Shown here piece after piece: positions 22,842-30,844 of a stretch of DNA of 33,367 bases (its first letter is position 1; each line of letters starts with the position of its first letter). This stretch comes from Paludibacteraceae bacterium (GTDB taxonomy: Bacteria > Bacteroidota > Bacteroidia > Bacteroidales > Paludibacteraceae). The stretch is from positions 1 through 33,367 of the forward strand of contig JAFZKQ010000007.1 of assembly GCA_017553575.1 (NCBI GenBank), in the 5' to 3' direction. The translations under genes and the position numbers were made by a program. The notes below the pieces were generated by a model. The model did no database searches, was not told the DNA's origin, and saw only the letters and a list, made by a program, of their open reading frames with translations.

Positions 22842-24164
22842 ATGCTTTTAAGGTTGATTGCAGAAAATATCACCTCTTTTAAGGAGGCTGTGGAGTTTAA
22901 TACATTCCCTTCGAGTAAGAGTCATAGCCACGAAAACCATAAGGTGGTTTGTGGTCATGCGACAGCCCTTCGTATGAGTGCGATTTATGGAGCCAACGGT
23001 GCGGGCAAGAGCAATCTTCTCCAAGCCTTGAATCTTTTACAGACGTTGGTAAAGGCTGAAACGTTGAGAAAAATTGATTTCTACGATGGTTTGGCGTTTC
23101 GGTTTGCTTCCCAAAATAGAGAGAAACCTTCGGGATTAGCCATAGAATTCTACTATGGCAAAAACATATTCTATTATCATATTGAGTTTTCTCCCGAAGA
23201 GATATTGATGGAAGAACTGCTTTTAAGCAAGAAGACCAAAGATATCAAGCTGTTCTTGCGTAAAGGAGAAGATTTTTCGATCAATTCGGAGTATGTGGGG
23301 AAAGGCATAACAAAGCAATTCCAAGATGCTTTGAAAAGATTGGTGCGTCCAGACATGCTTCTGCTCTCTTTTATTGGTAAGTATTATTCAAGCGAGGCTC
23401 CGCTTGTGGTGGATGCGTATCAATGGTTTGTGAAGAACCTACAATTGGTATTGCCGAATTCTAAACATGCTTTTGTCCCTCATCTGATAGACACTGACTC
23501 CAATTTTGCCGAGTTGGTGAATGCTATACTGCCTGAATTGAAGACGGGTATAGATAAGCTGTTGGTAAAGAAGGAGTTGATTTCCGAGGAGGAAGTGAAG
23601 AGTGGCGAGTTGATGCAATTGGTTAAGTTGGCGAAAGAGCATCCGGGAGAACCTCAAAGCATGATGAGTCGATATTCTGACGATGTTAATGTGATTTATG
23701 AGGATGGCAATGTTTATCTAAAGACGTTGCTTGCTGTCCATAAAAACTTGGAAGGGGCTGATGTGGAAATGTCGTTGCGTGATGAATCTGATGGAACTCG
23801 TCGATTGATAGATTATATGCCTCTGTTGTATGTGATTATCCAGAAAAACAGAGTCTATGTTGTTGATGAGATCGAGCGGAGCATCCATCCCATTGTGATA
23901 AAGGAGGTTGTTCGAAAATTATCAGAAAGCGAGACCGCCAAGGGGCAGTTGATATTTACGACCCACGAATCAGGCTTGTTGGACCAAAACATATTTCGCC
24001 CTGATGAGATTTGGTTTGCTCAAAAGGATGCGGAGCAGGCTACGCAGCTTTATCCTTTGAGCGATTTTGATATTCATAAGACTGCCAATATTGAGAACGG
24101 CTATCTCAATGGTCGTTATGGCGGCATACCTTTTTTGTCGAACCTAAGGGATTTGCATTGGTAA
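22842..24164 (+). CDS. AAA15/ABC-type ATPase, RloA-like
   Basis: The 440-residue protein is an SMC-like ATPase of the AAA15/COG1106 type, found in phage-defence loci. The Walker A motif G-A-N-G-A-G-K-S lies at residues 50-57. An ABC signature-like D-E-S-D-G-T-R-R precedes Walker B (V-Y-V-V-D-E-I-E), followed by the H-loop I-F-T-T-H-E-S. All ATPase elements are intact. A middle region of about 180 residues is helical. The start at 22842 (M-L-L-R-L-I-A-E-N) is chosen because the earlier ATG at 22806 lies upstream of the promoter. The stop is one base before the next gene, which encodes the RloB partner. By analogy with OLD, PARIS and Septu systems the ATPase would sense infection and control a nuclease-like partner; this is inference. 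Confidence 0.88.
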   Translation: MLLRLIAENITSFKEAVEFNTFPSSKSHSHENHKVVCGHATALRMSAIYGANGAGKSNLLQALNLLQTLVKAETLRKIDFYDGLAFRFASQNREKPSGLAIEFYYGKNIFYYHIEFSPEEILMEELLLSKKTKDIKLFLRKGEDFSINSEYVGKGITKQFQDALKRLVRPDMLLLSFIGKYYSSEAPLVVDAYQWFVKNLQLVLPNSKHAFVPHLIDTDSNFAELVNAILPELKTGIDKLLVKKELISEEEVKSGELMQLVKLAKEHPGEPQSMMSRYSDDVNVIYEDGNVYLKTLLAVHKNLEGADVEMSLRDESDGTRRLIDYMPLLYVIIQKNRVYVVDEIERSIHPIVIKEVVRKLSESETAKGQLIFTTHESGLLDQNIFRPDEIWFAQKDAEQATQLYPLSDFDIHKTANIENGYLNGRYGGIPFLSNLRDLHW

Positions 24165-24165
24165 T

Positions 24166-24858
24166 ATGATACAGAGAAGAAGAGACTATGACAAACGGGA
24201 ACCATCGAGGGATGCCCATATAATCTATATTGTTTGTGAGGGAACAGGTACGGAGCCTGCATATTTTGCATTTTTTGAGGGCTTGTCTTCTAATTTGCAG
24301 GTTATTACAATCCCTCCTAAAGATGGTACCGATCCTTTGAAATTAATGGAGAGAGCCAAACAGGTTCTGATTGGGGAGGAACGAGTTTATTCGGTTGAAT
24401 ATGAACATGGTGATACTGTTTGGTTTGTCATCGATACAGACACATGGGAGCGTGAGGGAAAGATTCTTCCTCTTCGAAATTTCTGTTCTGAGATGAATCA
24501 TGGCATTCCCCAAAAATATGACGAGGTCAAGGCATATAGCGCATGGAATGTGGCTCAGAGCAACCCCTGTTTTGAGATTTGGCTCTATTATCATTTTTAC
24601 GAAAATAGGCCAGAGAAAGAGCTAGTTGACAAGTTCGCCTCTTTCAAAGAGTTTGTCCATAAGTCTATTTCTGGAGGTTTTGACTACGAAAAAGACCCAG
24701 TAAGAATAGGCGATGCCATCAAAAATTCGGAGACAAATATTCAGCGAGATGTCAATGGTCTCCTTGACATATTTTCCTCAGAACTCTTTTTGTTGGCTAA
24801 AGAGATAGAGGCTTTTGTGAAATCTGAGATACAAAAGTTGGGAAATAAACTGAGATAG
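24166..24858 (+). CDS. RloB family protein, TOPRIM-like effector candidate
   Basis: The 230-residue protein carries the RloB domain. The first strand reads I-I-Y-I-V-C-E-G-T-G-T-E-P-A-Y-F (Glu25), and a second F-V-I-D-T-D-T-W (Asp90 and Asp92). S-N-P-C-F-E-I-W-L-Y-Y-H-F (about 132-144) is the family's most conserved block. A Glu followed by a D-x-D pair is the arrangement of TOPRIM metal sites, as in OLD nucleases and the AriB protein of PARIS. So a metal-dependent nuclease or RNA-cleaving role is likely but unproven. It is placed one base after the ATPase stop, a near-certain operon. Genes of this pair were first noted beside type I restriction systems; none is visible here. Confidence 0.87.
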   Translation: MIQRRRDYDKREPSRDAHIIYIVCEGTGTEPAYFAFFEGLSSNLQVITIPPKDGTDPLKLMERAKQVLIGEERVYSVEYEHGDTVWFVIDTDTWEREGKILPLRNFCSEMNHGIPQKYDEVKAYSAWNVAQSNPCFEIWLYYHFYENRPEKELVDKFASFKEFVHKSISGGFDYEKDPVRIGDAIKNSETNIQRDVNGLLDIFSSELFLLAKEIEAFVKSEIQKLGNKLR

Positions 24859-24965
24859 CTGTTATGGATTTGTTTTCCTCTTTGTCACGTTGTTGTAGCC
24901 CTTTCTCAAATCTCTCTCGTTTTCACTTTTTCCCCTTAATTATTTCCGCGACGAGTTATTTCTAA

Positions 24966-24973
24966 TAACTTTG
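24966..24973 (+). promoter_or_regulatory. promoter (-7 box) of the sugar-nucleotide genes
   Basis: TAACTTTG matches TAnnTTTG 24 bases before the aminotransferase start. No TTTG is seen at -33. Confidence 0.5.
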
Positions 24974-24997
24974 TAGAACATAGAAGTATTTGGTATT

Positions 24998-26131
24998 ATG
25001 AAAAACATTCAGATGGTGGACTTGAAGAGCCAGTATGTCAAGATCAAGCAGGAGATTGATGCTGGCATTCAAGAGGTCTTGGATTCGACCGTTTTTATCA
25101 AAGGGGGGAAAGTTAATGATTTCCAACGTCATTTGGAGGAATATTTAGGGGTGAAGCATGTCATTCCTGTCGGGAATGGGACGGATGCGCTCCAAATCTC
25201 CTTGATGGCACTGGGGCTGCAGCCCGGCGACGAGGTCATCACGCCTACGTTCACCTTCATAGCAACAGCCGAGGTCGTGGCTCTCTTAGGTCTTACCCCC
25301 GTCTTGGTGGATGTTGATCCAGCTACTTTTTGTCTCTCCCTGTCGGAGGTGGAGAAGGCTATCACGCCTAAGACGAAGGCCATCGTGCCGGTCCATCTCT
25401 TTGGGCAGAATGCGGATATGGAGCCGTTGCTCGCCTTGGCGGAGCGTCACGGACTCTATGTCGTTGAGGATGCTTGTCAATCGATCGGGGCTGTCTATAC
25501 CTTCTCCGATGGCCGCAAGGTGAAGTCGGGTTGTATGGGGCATTTCGGGTGTACATCCTTCTTTCCATCGAAGAATTTGGGCTGTTACGGCGACGGTGGT
25601 GCCATCTTCACGAATAGTGATGAGTTGTATGCCAAAGCCCGCTGCATCGCCAATCATGGTATGGAGGTGCGTTATTATCACGACAGAGTGGGAGTCAACT
25701 CCCGTCTGGATGCCATCCAGGCAGCGGTGTTGGACGTGAAACTCCGTTATTTGGACGAGTATATACGAAGTCGGCAAAGGGCGGCGGCCTACTATGACGA
25801 GGCGTTGCGTGACTTGCCGGGCGTGAAGATTCCTTCCCGAAGGGGAAATACTTCCCATGTTTTCCATCAGTACACCCTTTGCTTGGATCCTTCGATAGAT
25901 AGGGATTCCCTTCGCAAAAAACTCGAAGAAAAAGGGGTTCCTGCTATGATATATTATCCCGTTCCATTACATTTGCAAAAGGCTTATAGGAGTGACCGTT
26001 ACCAAGATGGGGCTTTCCCCGTGGCAGAACGGTTGGCCGCTTCGGTGCTCTCCCTGCCGATGCATACGGAGTTGGACGATGAGCAATTGGCTTATATCGT
26101 AGGCTCGATACGGGAGTGTGTTTCGATTTAA
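24998..26131 (+). CDS. DegT/DnrJ/EryC1/StrS sugar aminotransferase, WbpE/WlbC-like
   Basis: The 377-residue PLP enzyme belongs to the family that transaminates UDP-3-keto sugars. The PLP lysine is Lys192 in F-F-P-S-K-N-L-G-C-Y-G-D-G-G-A. Asp158 (V-V-E-D-A-C-Q-S) contacts the pyridine nitrogen. G-N-G-T-D-A-L (59-65) binds phosphate. P-T-F-T-F-I-A-T and V-D-V-D are also typical. In the WbpE/WlbC branch it converts UDP-3-keto-GlcNAc-uronate to the 3-amino sugar with glutamate as donor. This specificity is supported by the two genes that follow, spaced by 12 and 7 bases, encoding the matching acetyltransferase and 3-dehydrogenase. The cluster would supply a diacetamido uronic acid for surface polysaccharide. 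Confidence 0.9.
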   Translation: MKNIQMVDLKSQYVKIKQEIDAGIQEVLDSTVFIKGGKVNDFQRHLEEYLGVKHVIPVGNGTDALQISLMALGLQPGDEVITPTFTFIATAEVVALLGLTPVLVDVDPATFCLSLSEVEKAITPKTKAIVPVHLFGQNADMEPLLALAERHGLYVVEDACQSIGAVYTFSDGRKVKSGCMGHFGCTSFFPSKNLGCYGDGGAIFTNSDELYAKARCIANHGMEVRYYHDRVGVNSRLDAIQAAVLDVKLRYLDEYIRSRQRAAAYYDEALRDLPGVKIPSRRGNTSHVFHQYTLCLDPSIDRDSLRKKLEEKGVPAMIYYPVPLHLQKAYRSDRYQDGAFPVAERLAASVLSLPMHTELDDEQLAYIVGSIRECVSI

Positions 26132-26143
26132 TAGGTTGATTTT

Positions 26144-26725
26144 ATGGATGGAAAGGGCTTTTTTGCACATGAGACAGCGGTCATAGACGAGGGTTGCCAG
26201 ATCGGTGACGGCACGAAAATATGGCATTTCTCCCACGTCATGTCGGGAGCGGTCGTAGGCGAGGATTGCAACATCGGTCAGAATGTGGTCATCTCTCCGG
26301 AGGTCGTCTTGGGGCGGAATGTCAAGGTGCAGAATAATGTCTCCATTTATACGGGGGTGATATGCGAGGATGACGTCTTTTTGGGGCCATCCATGGTCTT
26401 TACGAACGTGATCAATCCTCGTAGCCACGTGCCCCGCAAGCATGAGTTCAAACCGACGATTGTCAGGCGGGGTGCCTCGATTGGGGCCAATGCCACGGTG
26501 GTTTGCGGCAATGAGATAGGAGCCTATGCCATGATCGGCGCAGGATCCGTGGTGACCCATCCCATCAAGCCCTATGCCTTGGTGGTGGGCAATCCAGCCC
26601 GTCAGACAGGGTGGGTAAGTGCCTACGGACATAAATTGAAGTTTAATAAGGAAAACAAAGCCATTTGCCCTGAAACAGGGACAGTCTATGAACTGCGTGA
26701 TGGCAATGTGTATGAAATAGAGTAA
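26144..26725 (+). CDS. UDP-3-amino-GlcNAc-uronate N-acetyltransferase, WbpD/WlbB-like
   Basis: The 193-residue protein is made of hexapeptide repeats forming a left-handed beta-helix (C-Q-I-G-D-G-T-K-I-W-H-F, C-N-I-G-Q-N-V-V-I, V-K-V-Q-N-N-V-S-I-Y). The loop with F-T-N-V-I-N-P-R-S-H and K-P-T-I-V-R-R-G-A-S-I-G-A-N-A-T is characteristic of the WbpD/WlbB group. These enzymes acetylate the 3-amino group of UDP-GlcNAc3N-uronate using acetyl-CoA. Length matches the family (about 190). It lies 12 bases after the aminotransferase and 7 bases before the oxidoreductase, so the three are one operon. Confidence 0.9.
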   Translation: MDGKGFFAHETAVIDEGCQIGDGTKIWHFSHVMSGAVVGEDCNIGQNVVISPEVVLGRNVKVQNNVSIYTGVICEDDVFLGPSMVFTNVINPRSHVPRKHEFKPTIVRRGASIGANATVVCGNEIGAYAMIGAGSVVTHPIKPYALVVGNPARQTGWVSAYGHKLKFNKENKAICPETGTVYELRDGNVYEIE

Positions 26726-26732
26726 GAGAATC

Positions 26733-27758
26733 ATGATAAAATTTGCAGTAGTCGGACAAGGGCATATTGGTAAACGCCATGCCGAGATGATTCGTAGAAA
26801 TCCTGATTCGGAGTTGGTGGCCGTGTGCGATGTCCTCTCAAAGGAGGAGTTGGGGCTGACTGATTTGGAGGTGCCTTTTTTCAACAGTATCGACGATTTG
26901 CTAAACTCGGGATTGGATATTGATGTGGTAAACATCTGTACTCCAAACGGTTTCCATGCGGAATATGCCATCAAGGCGTTGGAGAGTCATCACCATGTCG
27001 TGCTTGAGAAGCCTATCGCTTTGAAGAAGCGCGATGCGGAGCGGATCGTCTTCAAGTCGTTGGAGATGTCGCGCCATGTCTTTTGTGTGATGCAGAACCG
27101 TTATTCGCCGCCTTCCGTATGGTTGAAGGAGATCATCAGTACCAACAAGTTGGGGAAAATCTACATGGTGCAACTCAATTGCTATTGGAACCGGGATGAA
27201 CGTTACTATAAGCCAGGAAATTGGCACGGCGATGCGAAGTTGGATGGAGGAACCCTTTTCACCCAATTCTCCCATTTCATCGACATTATGTATTGGCTTT
27301 TTGGCGATATCACCAACATAAAAGGAAATTTCAACGACTTCTCCCATCAGAATCTGACTGATTTTGAGGATAGTGGTATCGTCACCTTCGATTTCGTGAA
27401 CGGTGGCATGGGTAGCCTGAACTATTCCACGTCTGTTTGGGACAAGAATTTGGAGAGCAGCATCATCATCGTCGGTGAAAACGGTACGGTGAAGGTCTCC
27501 GGACAATATATGAACGAGGTGGAGTATTGCCATATCAAGGATTATGAGATGCCAGTGCTTGCCCCATCCAATCCGCCGAACGATTATGGTGCCTATAAGG
27601 GTTCTGCCCAGAATCACCATTATGTCATCCAAAACGTGGTGGAGAAGTTGCAGGAGAAGGGCAGTATCACGACCAATGTGTTGGAGGGCTTGAAAGTGAT
27701 TGACATCATCGAGCGGATTTATGAAGTTCGTGATGCGCAATGGAAAAAGCAGCGTTAA
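26733..27758 (+). CDS. Gfo/Idh/MocA oxidoreductase, WbpB/WlbA-like 3-dehydrogenase
   Basis: The 341-residue NAD-dependent enzyme has an N-terminal Rossmann fold (V-V-G-Q-G-H-I-G-K-R-H, residues 6-16). The E-K-P motif (V-L-E-K-P-I-A-L) is near residue 91, and the catalytic-domain helix contains G-G-T-L-F-T-Q-F-S-H-F-I-D, where the His is the usual base. In this context it should oxidise UDP-GlcNAc-uronate at C3 to feed the aminotransferase, as WbpB/WlbA do. The order aminotransferase, acetyltransferase, dehydrogenase is reversed compared with some wlb clusters. The UDP-GlcNAc 6-dehydrogenase (WbpA/WlbO type) and epimerase (WbpI type) are not in the window. Confidence 0.88.
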   Translation: MIKFAVVGQGHIGKRHAEMIRRNPDSELVAVCDVLSKEELGLTDLEVPFFNSIDDLLNSGLDIDVVNICTPNGFHAEYAIKALESHHHVVLEKPIALKKRDAERIVFKSLEMSRHVFCVMQNRYSPPSVWLKEIISTNKLGKIYMVQLNCYWNRDERYYKPGNWHGDAKLDGGTLFTQFSHFIDIMYWLFGDITNIKGNFNDFSHQNLTDFEDSGIVTFDFVNGGMGSLNYSTSVWDKNLESSIIIVGENGTVKVSGQYMNEVEYCHIKDYEMPVLAPSNPPNDYGAYKGSAQNHHYVIQNVVEKLQEKGSITTNVLEGLKVIDIIERIYEVRDAQWKKQR

Positions 27759-27787
27759 TCGATAGAATATTAATTAATTAAAAATAT

Positions 27788-29449
27788 ATGTTGTTAGAAA
27801 AGATTTCTATACGGGAAAAGGTATCCTATGCGTTGGGTGATGCCTCGGCCAATATTGCTTGGCGTGGTGTTGCTACGTTTCTGTTTATCTTTTATACCGA
27901 TGTGTTCGGCTTGACTCCCGCTGGAGTGGGACTTTTGATGATGATTGCCCGATTCAGCGATGGCGTGAGTGATGTTTTGATGGGTATTGTGGGCGACCAC
28001 ACCCAAACGAAATATGGAAAGTTCCGTCCTTGGATCCTATGGACGGCAGTGCCTTTGGGTATCATCCTTTCCTTGCTCTTCACCAATCCGGATTGGTCGC
28101 CGGGATGGAAGGTGGCTTATGCCTATACGACCTACATCCTCTTCACGTTGATCTATACCGCCAACAATATTCCTTATGGGGCGTTGATGGCTGTGATGAC
28201 GGGCGATGACAAGGAGCGTGTCAAGATCGGTTCCTTCCGTATGGTGGGTGCCTTCGCTGGAGGTATGATTGTCCAAGGTTCGTTGCTTCTCTTGGTCTCT
28301 TATTTCGGAAACATCAATCCGACCGTCCAAGTTGAGCCTATCAAAGAGTCCAAATATATGGTGGTTGTCTCGGCTCCGCAAGACGTTGCCAATGTCAATA
28401 TCCATACAAAAGAGAATGTGGCTACCTTCCTGTCGATGGGAGAGTGGGCACCTAATGATACGTTGCCAAAGGAACTTATAAGTAAGTCGTACGTTCAAGA
28501 TTTGGTGAAGGAATGCGACAATCAAGCTACGGTAGGAAAGAGTTTCTCCATGAAGGCGAATTATAGTTATGCTTTTGTGGTGGAGGGCGAGAAGGATTTG
28601 GATGCATCTGCCATCACTATTATCGACCAAAGCAAAGGTTATAGCAAGTCAATCTATGCCTTGTCTGTGGTGTTGGTGCTCTGTCTTTTCATCACGTTCT
28701 ACAACACCAAGGAGCGTATCTCTCCTCCGGCCAAGCAGGAGAGCAACCTGAAGAAGGACCTTTGGGAGTTGGTTACCAACAAGCCTTGGTTGGTGCTTTT
28801 GTTCGTCGGTCTGTTGTTCAATATCTTCAACAACATTAAGCAGGGAATCACGGTGATCTATTTCACCCACTACATACACAACCAGATTTTGGCTTCCTCC
28901 TATATGGTGGCTTTGATGCTTGCTTCTATTGGAGGTGCCATGATTACGACTCCTCTCAGCAATCAGATAGGCAAGAAGAACCTCTTTATAGCGGCGTTGG
29001 TTATGGCGGGTGTGGCAAACTCCATGCTCTGCTTCTTTGGTCCGACGGAGATTTCAATGATATTCGTCTTTGGTATCCTTTCCGAGGTTTTCGCCGCTAT
29101 TTTGCCGACCCTCTTCTTCACGATGTTGGGTGATACGGCAGACTATTCCGAGTATGTCAACGGTCGCCGTGCCACAGGTTTGGTCTATTCTGCAGGTTCG
29201 TTTGCGACGAAGTTTGCCGGAGGTATCGCAGCCTACATCATCGGTATGGTATTGTCTAGTTATGGCTATGATGCCAAGGATTTGGTAACTGTCCAAGGTG
29301 CAGTGCCTGGTATCGTGATGTTGATGAGTTGGATTCCAGCCATCTTTACCATGTTGGCAGCAGCCTTGATGGTGATTTATCCGTTGGGTAAGGAGAAAAT
29401 GGCTCAAATGACGGCTGAGTTGCAGGCGAGAAGAGCTTCAAATGAATAA
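27788..29449 (+). CDS. GPH-family sugar:cation symporter with large periplasmic insertion
   Basis: The 553-residue protein has 11-12 membrane helices and belongs to the glycoside-pentoside-hexuronide (MelB-like) family. Family motifs are Y-A-L-G-D-A-S-A-N (14-22), S-D-G-V-S-D-V-L-M-G (57-66), T-K-Y-G-K-F-R-P-W-I-L (74-84) and N-I-P-Y-G-A-L (127-133). The C-terminal half has D-T-A-D-Y-S-E-Y. Most GPH members are 440-500 residues. Here residues about 175-285, between helices 5 and 6 and therefore probably periplasmic, form an extra soluble domain with strands such as Y-M-V-V-V-S-A-P and Y-S-Y-A-F-V-V-E-G-E. The symporter probably imports a sugar with Na+ or H+; the substrate is unknown. It lies 29 bases after the oxidoreductase and may be cotranscribed, although its role in polysaccharide synthesis is unclear. 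Confidence 0.87.
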   Translation: MLLEKISIREKVSYALGDASANIAWRGVATFLFIFYTDVFGLTPAGVGLLMMIARFSDGVSDVLMGIVGDHTQTKYGKFRPWILWTAVPLGIILSLLFTNPDWSPGWKVAYAYTTYILFTLIYTANNIPYGALMAVMTGDDKERVKIGSFRMVGAFAGGMIVQGSLLLLVSYFGNINPTVQVEPIKESKYMVVVSAPQDVANVNIHTKENVATFLSMGEWAPNDTLPKELISKSYVQDLVKECDNQATVGKSFSMKANYSYAFVVEGEKDLDASAITIIDQSKGYSKSIYALSVVLVLCLFITFYNTKERISPPAKQESNLKKDLWELVTNKPWLVLLFVGLLFNIFNNIKQGITVIYFTHYIHNQILASSYMVALMLASIGGAMITTPLSNQIGKKNLFIAALVMAGVANSMLCFFGPTEISMIFVFGILSEVFAAILPTLFFTMLGDTADYSEYVNGRRATGLVYSAGSFATKFAGGIAAYIIGMVLSSYGYDAKDLVTVQGAVPGIVMLMSWIPAIFTMLAAALMVIYPLGKEKMAQMTAELQARRASNE

Positions 29450-29473
29450 TTAAGGCGGTTGTCAAAAAATAAC

Positions 29474-29507
29474 CAATTAGCCCAGACTTCGGTCTGACGC
29501 TTAATTG
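29474..29507 (+). other. hairpin with a C(UUCG)G tetraloop
   Basis: CAGAC-TTCG-GTCTG (29483-29496) forms a very stable tetraloop stem. CAATTA (29474-29479) and TAATTG (29502-29507) can pair outside it. It lies between the symporter stop and the terminator and may protect the 3' end of the mRNA. Confidence 0.5.
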
Positions 29508-29517
29508 AAAGAACAAA

Positions 29518-29553
29518 AACGGAGTCGGTCGGAATGATCGGCTCCGTTTTTTT
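29518..29553 (+). terminator. terminator after the symporter gene
   Basis: Bases 29518-29530 pair with 29536-29548 over 13 positions (two G-U pairs) around a 5-base loop. A run of seven T overlaps the 3' end of the stem. Confidence 0.92.
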
Positions 29554-29565
29554 GTGGAAAAAAGG

Positions 29566-29595
29566 TTGTGAAAATACTTTCGTGAATTATATTTG
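29566..29595 (+). promoter_or_regulatory. promoter of the small lipoprotein gene
   Basis: TTGTG (29566-29570) and TATATTTG (29588-29595) with a 17-base spacer. The -33 part is the same GGTTGTGAAA as in front of panB. Confidence 0.6.
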
Positions 29596-29621
29596 TATCT
29601 TGAATTGCTAAACGATGAATT

Positions 29622-30077
29622 ATGAATAGAATCAAGTGGATAGGCTGGGGCATGCTCCTCATGATGGGGCTTTGTCAGTGTGCCAATGAAAAGGCATCCG
29701 GCAAGCAGAAGGAGGAACCCAAGATACAGATGTCTATACTCAGGGACTCTACCCCTTCCAACATCAAGACGTCAAGTTGCTATGTGGCCTCTTTTAGTAC
29801 GGAGTCTCTTCAACAGGAGTATCAGTTGAGACGGAATGAATATTTGGCCGACGGAGGTGTCATGCTTCACGAAGAGTTCGCCTCGCACCATTACACCATC
29901 AAGGTGAAGAAGAGTGATACGATTCATTACCAGGGCTCCCTTTTTAAGGGTGACCAAAAGGGAATGATAACCATGGATCATAAGGAGGAGGCCGATTCTC
30001 TATGGCATCAACTGATGAGAGCCTTGGGGGAGAAGATAGGCATGTCTGAGGCGGAAATGGCTTCGGATGGCATGTGA
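29622..30077 (+). CDS. small lipoprotein of unknown function
   Basis: The 151-residue protein has a lipoprotein signal (M-L-L-M-M-G-L-C-Q-C-A, lipobox L-C-Q-C at about residue 20). The mature part is polar: a Lys/Glu-rich linker, then strands around C-Y-V-A-S-F-S-T-E, G-G-V-M-L-H-E-E-F-A and Y-T-I-K-V-K-K-S-D-T. The C-terminal part (L-W-H-Q-L-M-R-A-L-G-E-K-I) is helical. I recognise no family. It has its own promoter and stands alone. Confidence 0.7.
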   Translation: MNRIKWIGWGMLLMMGLCQCANEKASGKQKEEPKIQMSILRDSTPSNIKTSSCYVASFSTESLQQEYQLRRNEYLADGGVMLHEEFASHHYTIKVKKSDTIHYQGSLFKGDQKGMITMDHKEEADSLWHQLMRALGEKIGMSEAEMASDGM

Positions 30078-30190
30078 AAAGTCACTTTCGGGGAAATTGG
30101 AGAGGGGGATATACTTTTTGAGATAGGTCAAACTTTTCCCGATAGAGAAAAAACTGATTGATTAGGGTAAGAAAATTCTAATATTATTCG

Positions 30191-30198
30191 TAATTTTG
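30191..30198 (+). promoter_or_regulatory. promoter (-7 box) of the DUF5063/exonuclease pair
   Basis: TAATTTTG matches the -7 consensus 50 bases before the ATG. A 10-base palindrome GCAATATTGC (30212-30221) lies just downstream, near or after the transcript start. Confidence 0.5.
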
Positions 30199-30247
30199 CA
30201 AAGTCGAGTTGGCAATATTGCAAATATAGATAATCGACACAAAATAG

Positions 30248-30844
30248 ATGTATATGGAAAGGGTAGAGCAACATCCTATATATTCGAACAAGGTCATAGA
30301 TTTTGTAACCGTTGCGGCCGAATACTGTTCATTTATGGAGAAGTGTGAGGGATGCGGTACGAAGTCTTTTTTTGATAAGATGACGAAGTTGCTTCCGTTG
30401 CTATATCTCAAGACCTCTTTGCTCCCTGATTTAGAGGAGGAGTCGGAAGATGATATTCAGTCGTTTGTGACGGAGGAGGAGTACGAATATACGCAGGAGC
30501 AAGTTCGCAACGTCATAGGCCAGTACGACGAATATTTGGAGGTGTTCACGCCGGATATGCAGTATAGCGACAGTCCGATACTTTCCCATATTTCGGAGGA
30601 TTTGACCGATGTCTATCAAGATTTAAAGGATATGGTTGCCAATTTTCAATCGGCCAACCAAGCAATCATGAACGATTCCATACTTATCTGCAAGCAGAAT
30701 TTCGAGTCCTTTTGGGGACAAAAATCGTTGAATGCGTTGCGCGCCATGCACAACGTGTTATATTCTGGGGCAGAATTGGAAGAGGAGGAATCGGAATACG
30801 GAACCGCTTTAGAGGATGAGGAGTTGAATGGATTTGAAGGCTAA
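30248..30844 (+). CDS. DUF5063 domain protein
   Basis: The 198-residue acidic, helical protein matches what I know of DUF5063, a Bacteroidota family of unknown function. Typical features are V-I-D-F-V-T-V-A-A-E-Y-C near the N-terminus, L-P-L-L-Y-L-K-T-S-L-L-P (about 49-60), the S-E-D-L-T-D-V-Y-Q-D-L-K-D segment and F-E-S-F-W-G-Q-K. The tail is almost entirely Glu/Asp. Its 3' end overlaps the start of the exonuclease gene by 17 bases, an arrangement I recall as usual for this family, so the two products probably act together. A second ATG two codons in (30254) is possible. Confidence 0.82.
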   Translation: MYMERVEQHPIYSNKVIDFVTVAAEYCSFMEKCEGCGTKSFFDKMTKLLPLLYLKTSLLPDLEEESEDDIQSFVTEEEYEYTQEQVRNVIGQYDEYLEVFTPDMQYSDSPILSHISEDLTDVYQDLKDMVANFQSANQAIMNDSILICKQNFESFWGQKSLNALRAMHNVLYSGAELEEEESEYGTALEDEELNGFEG

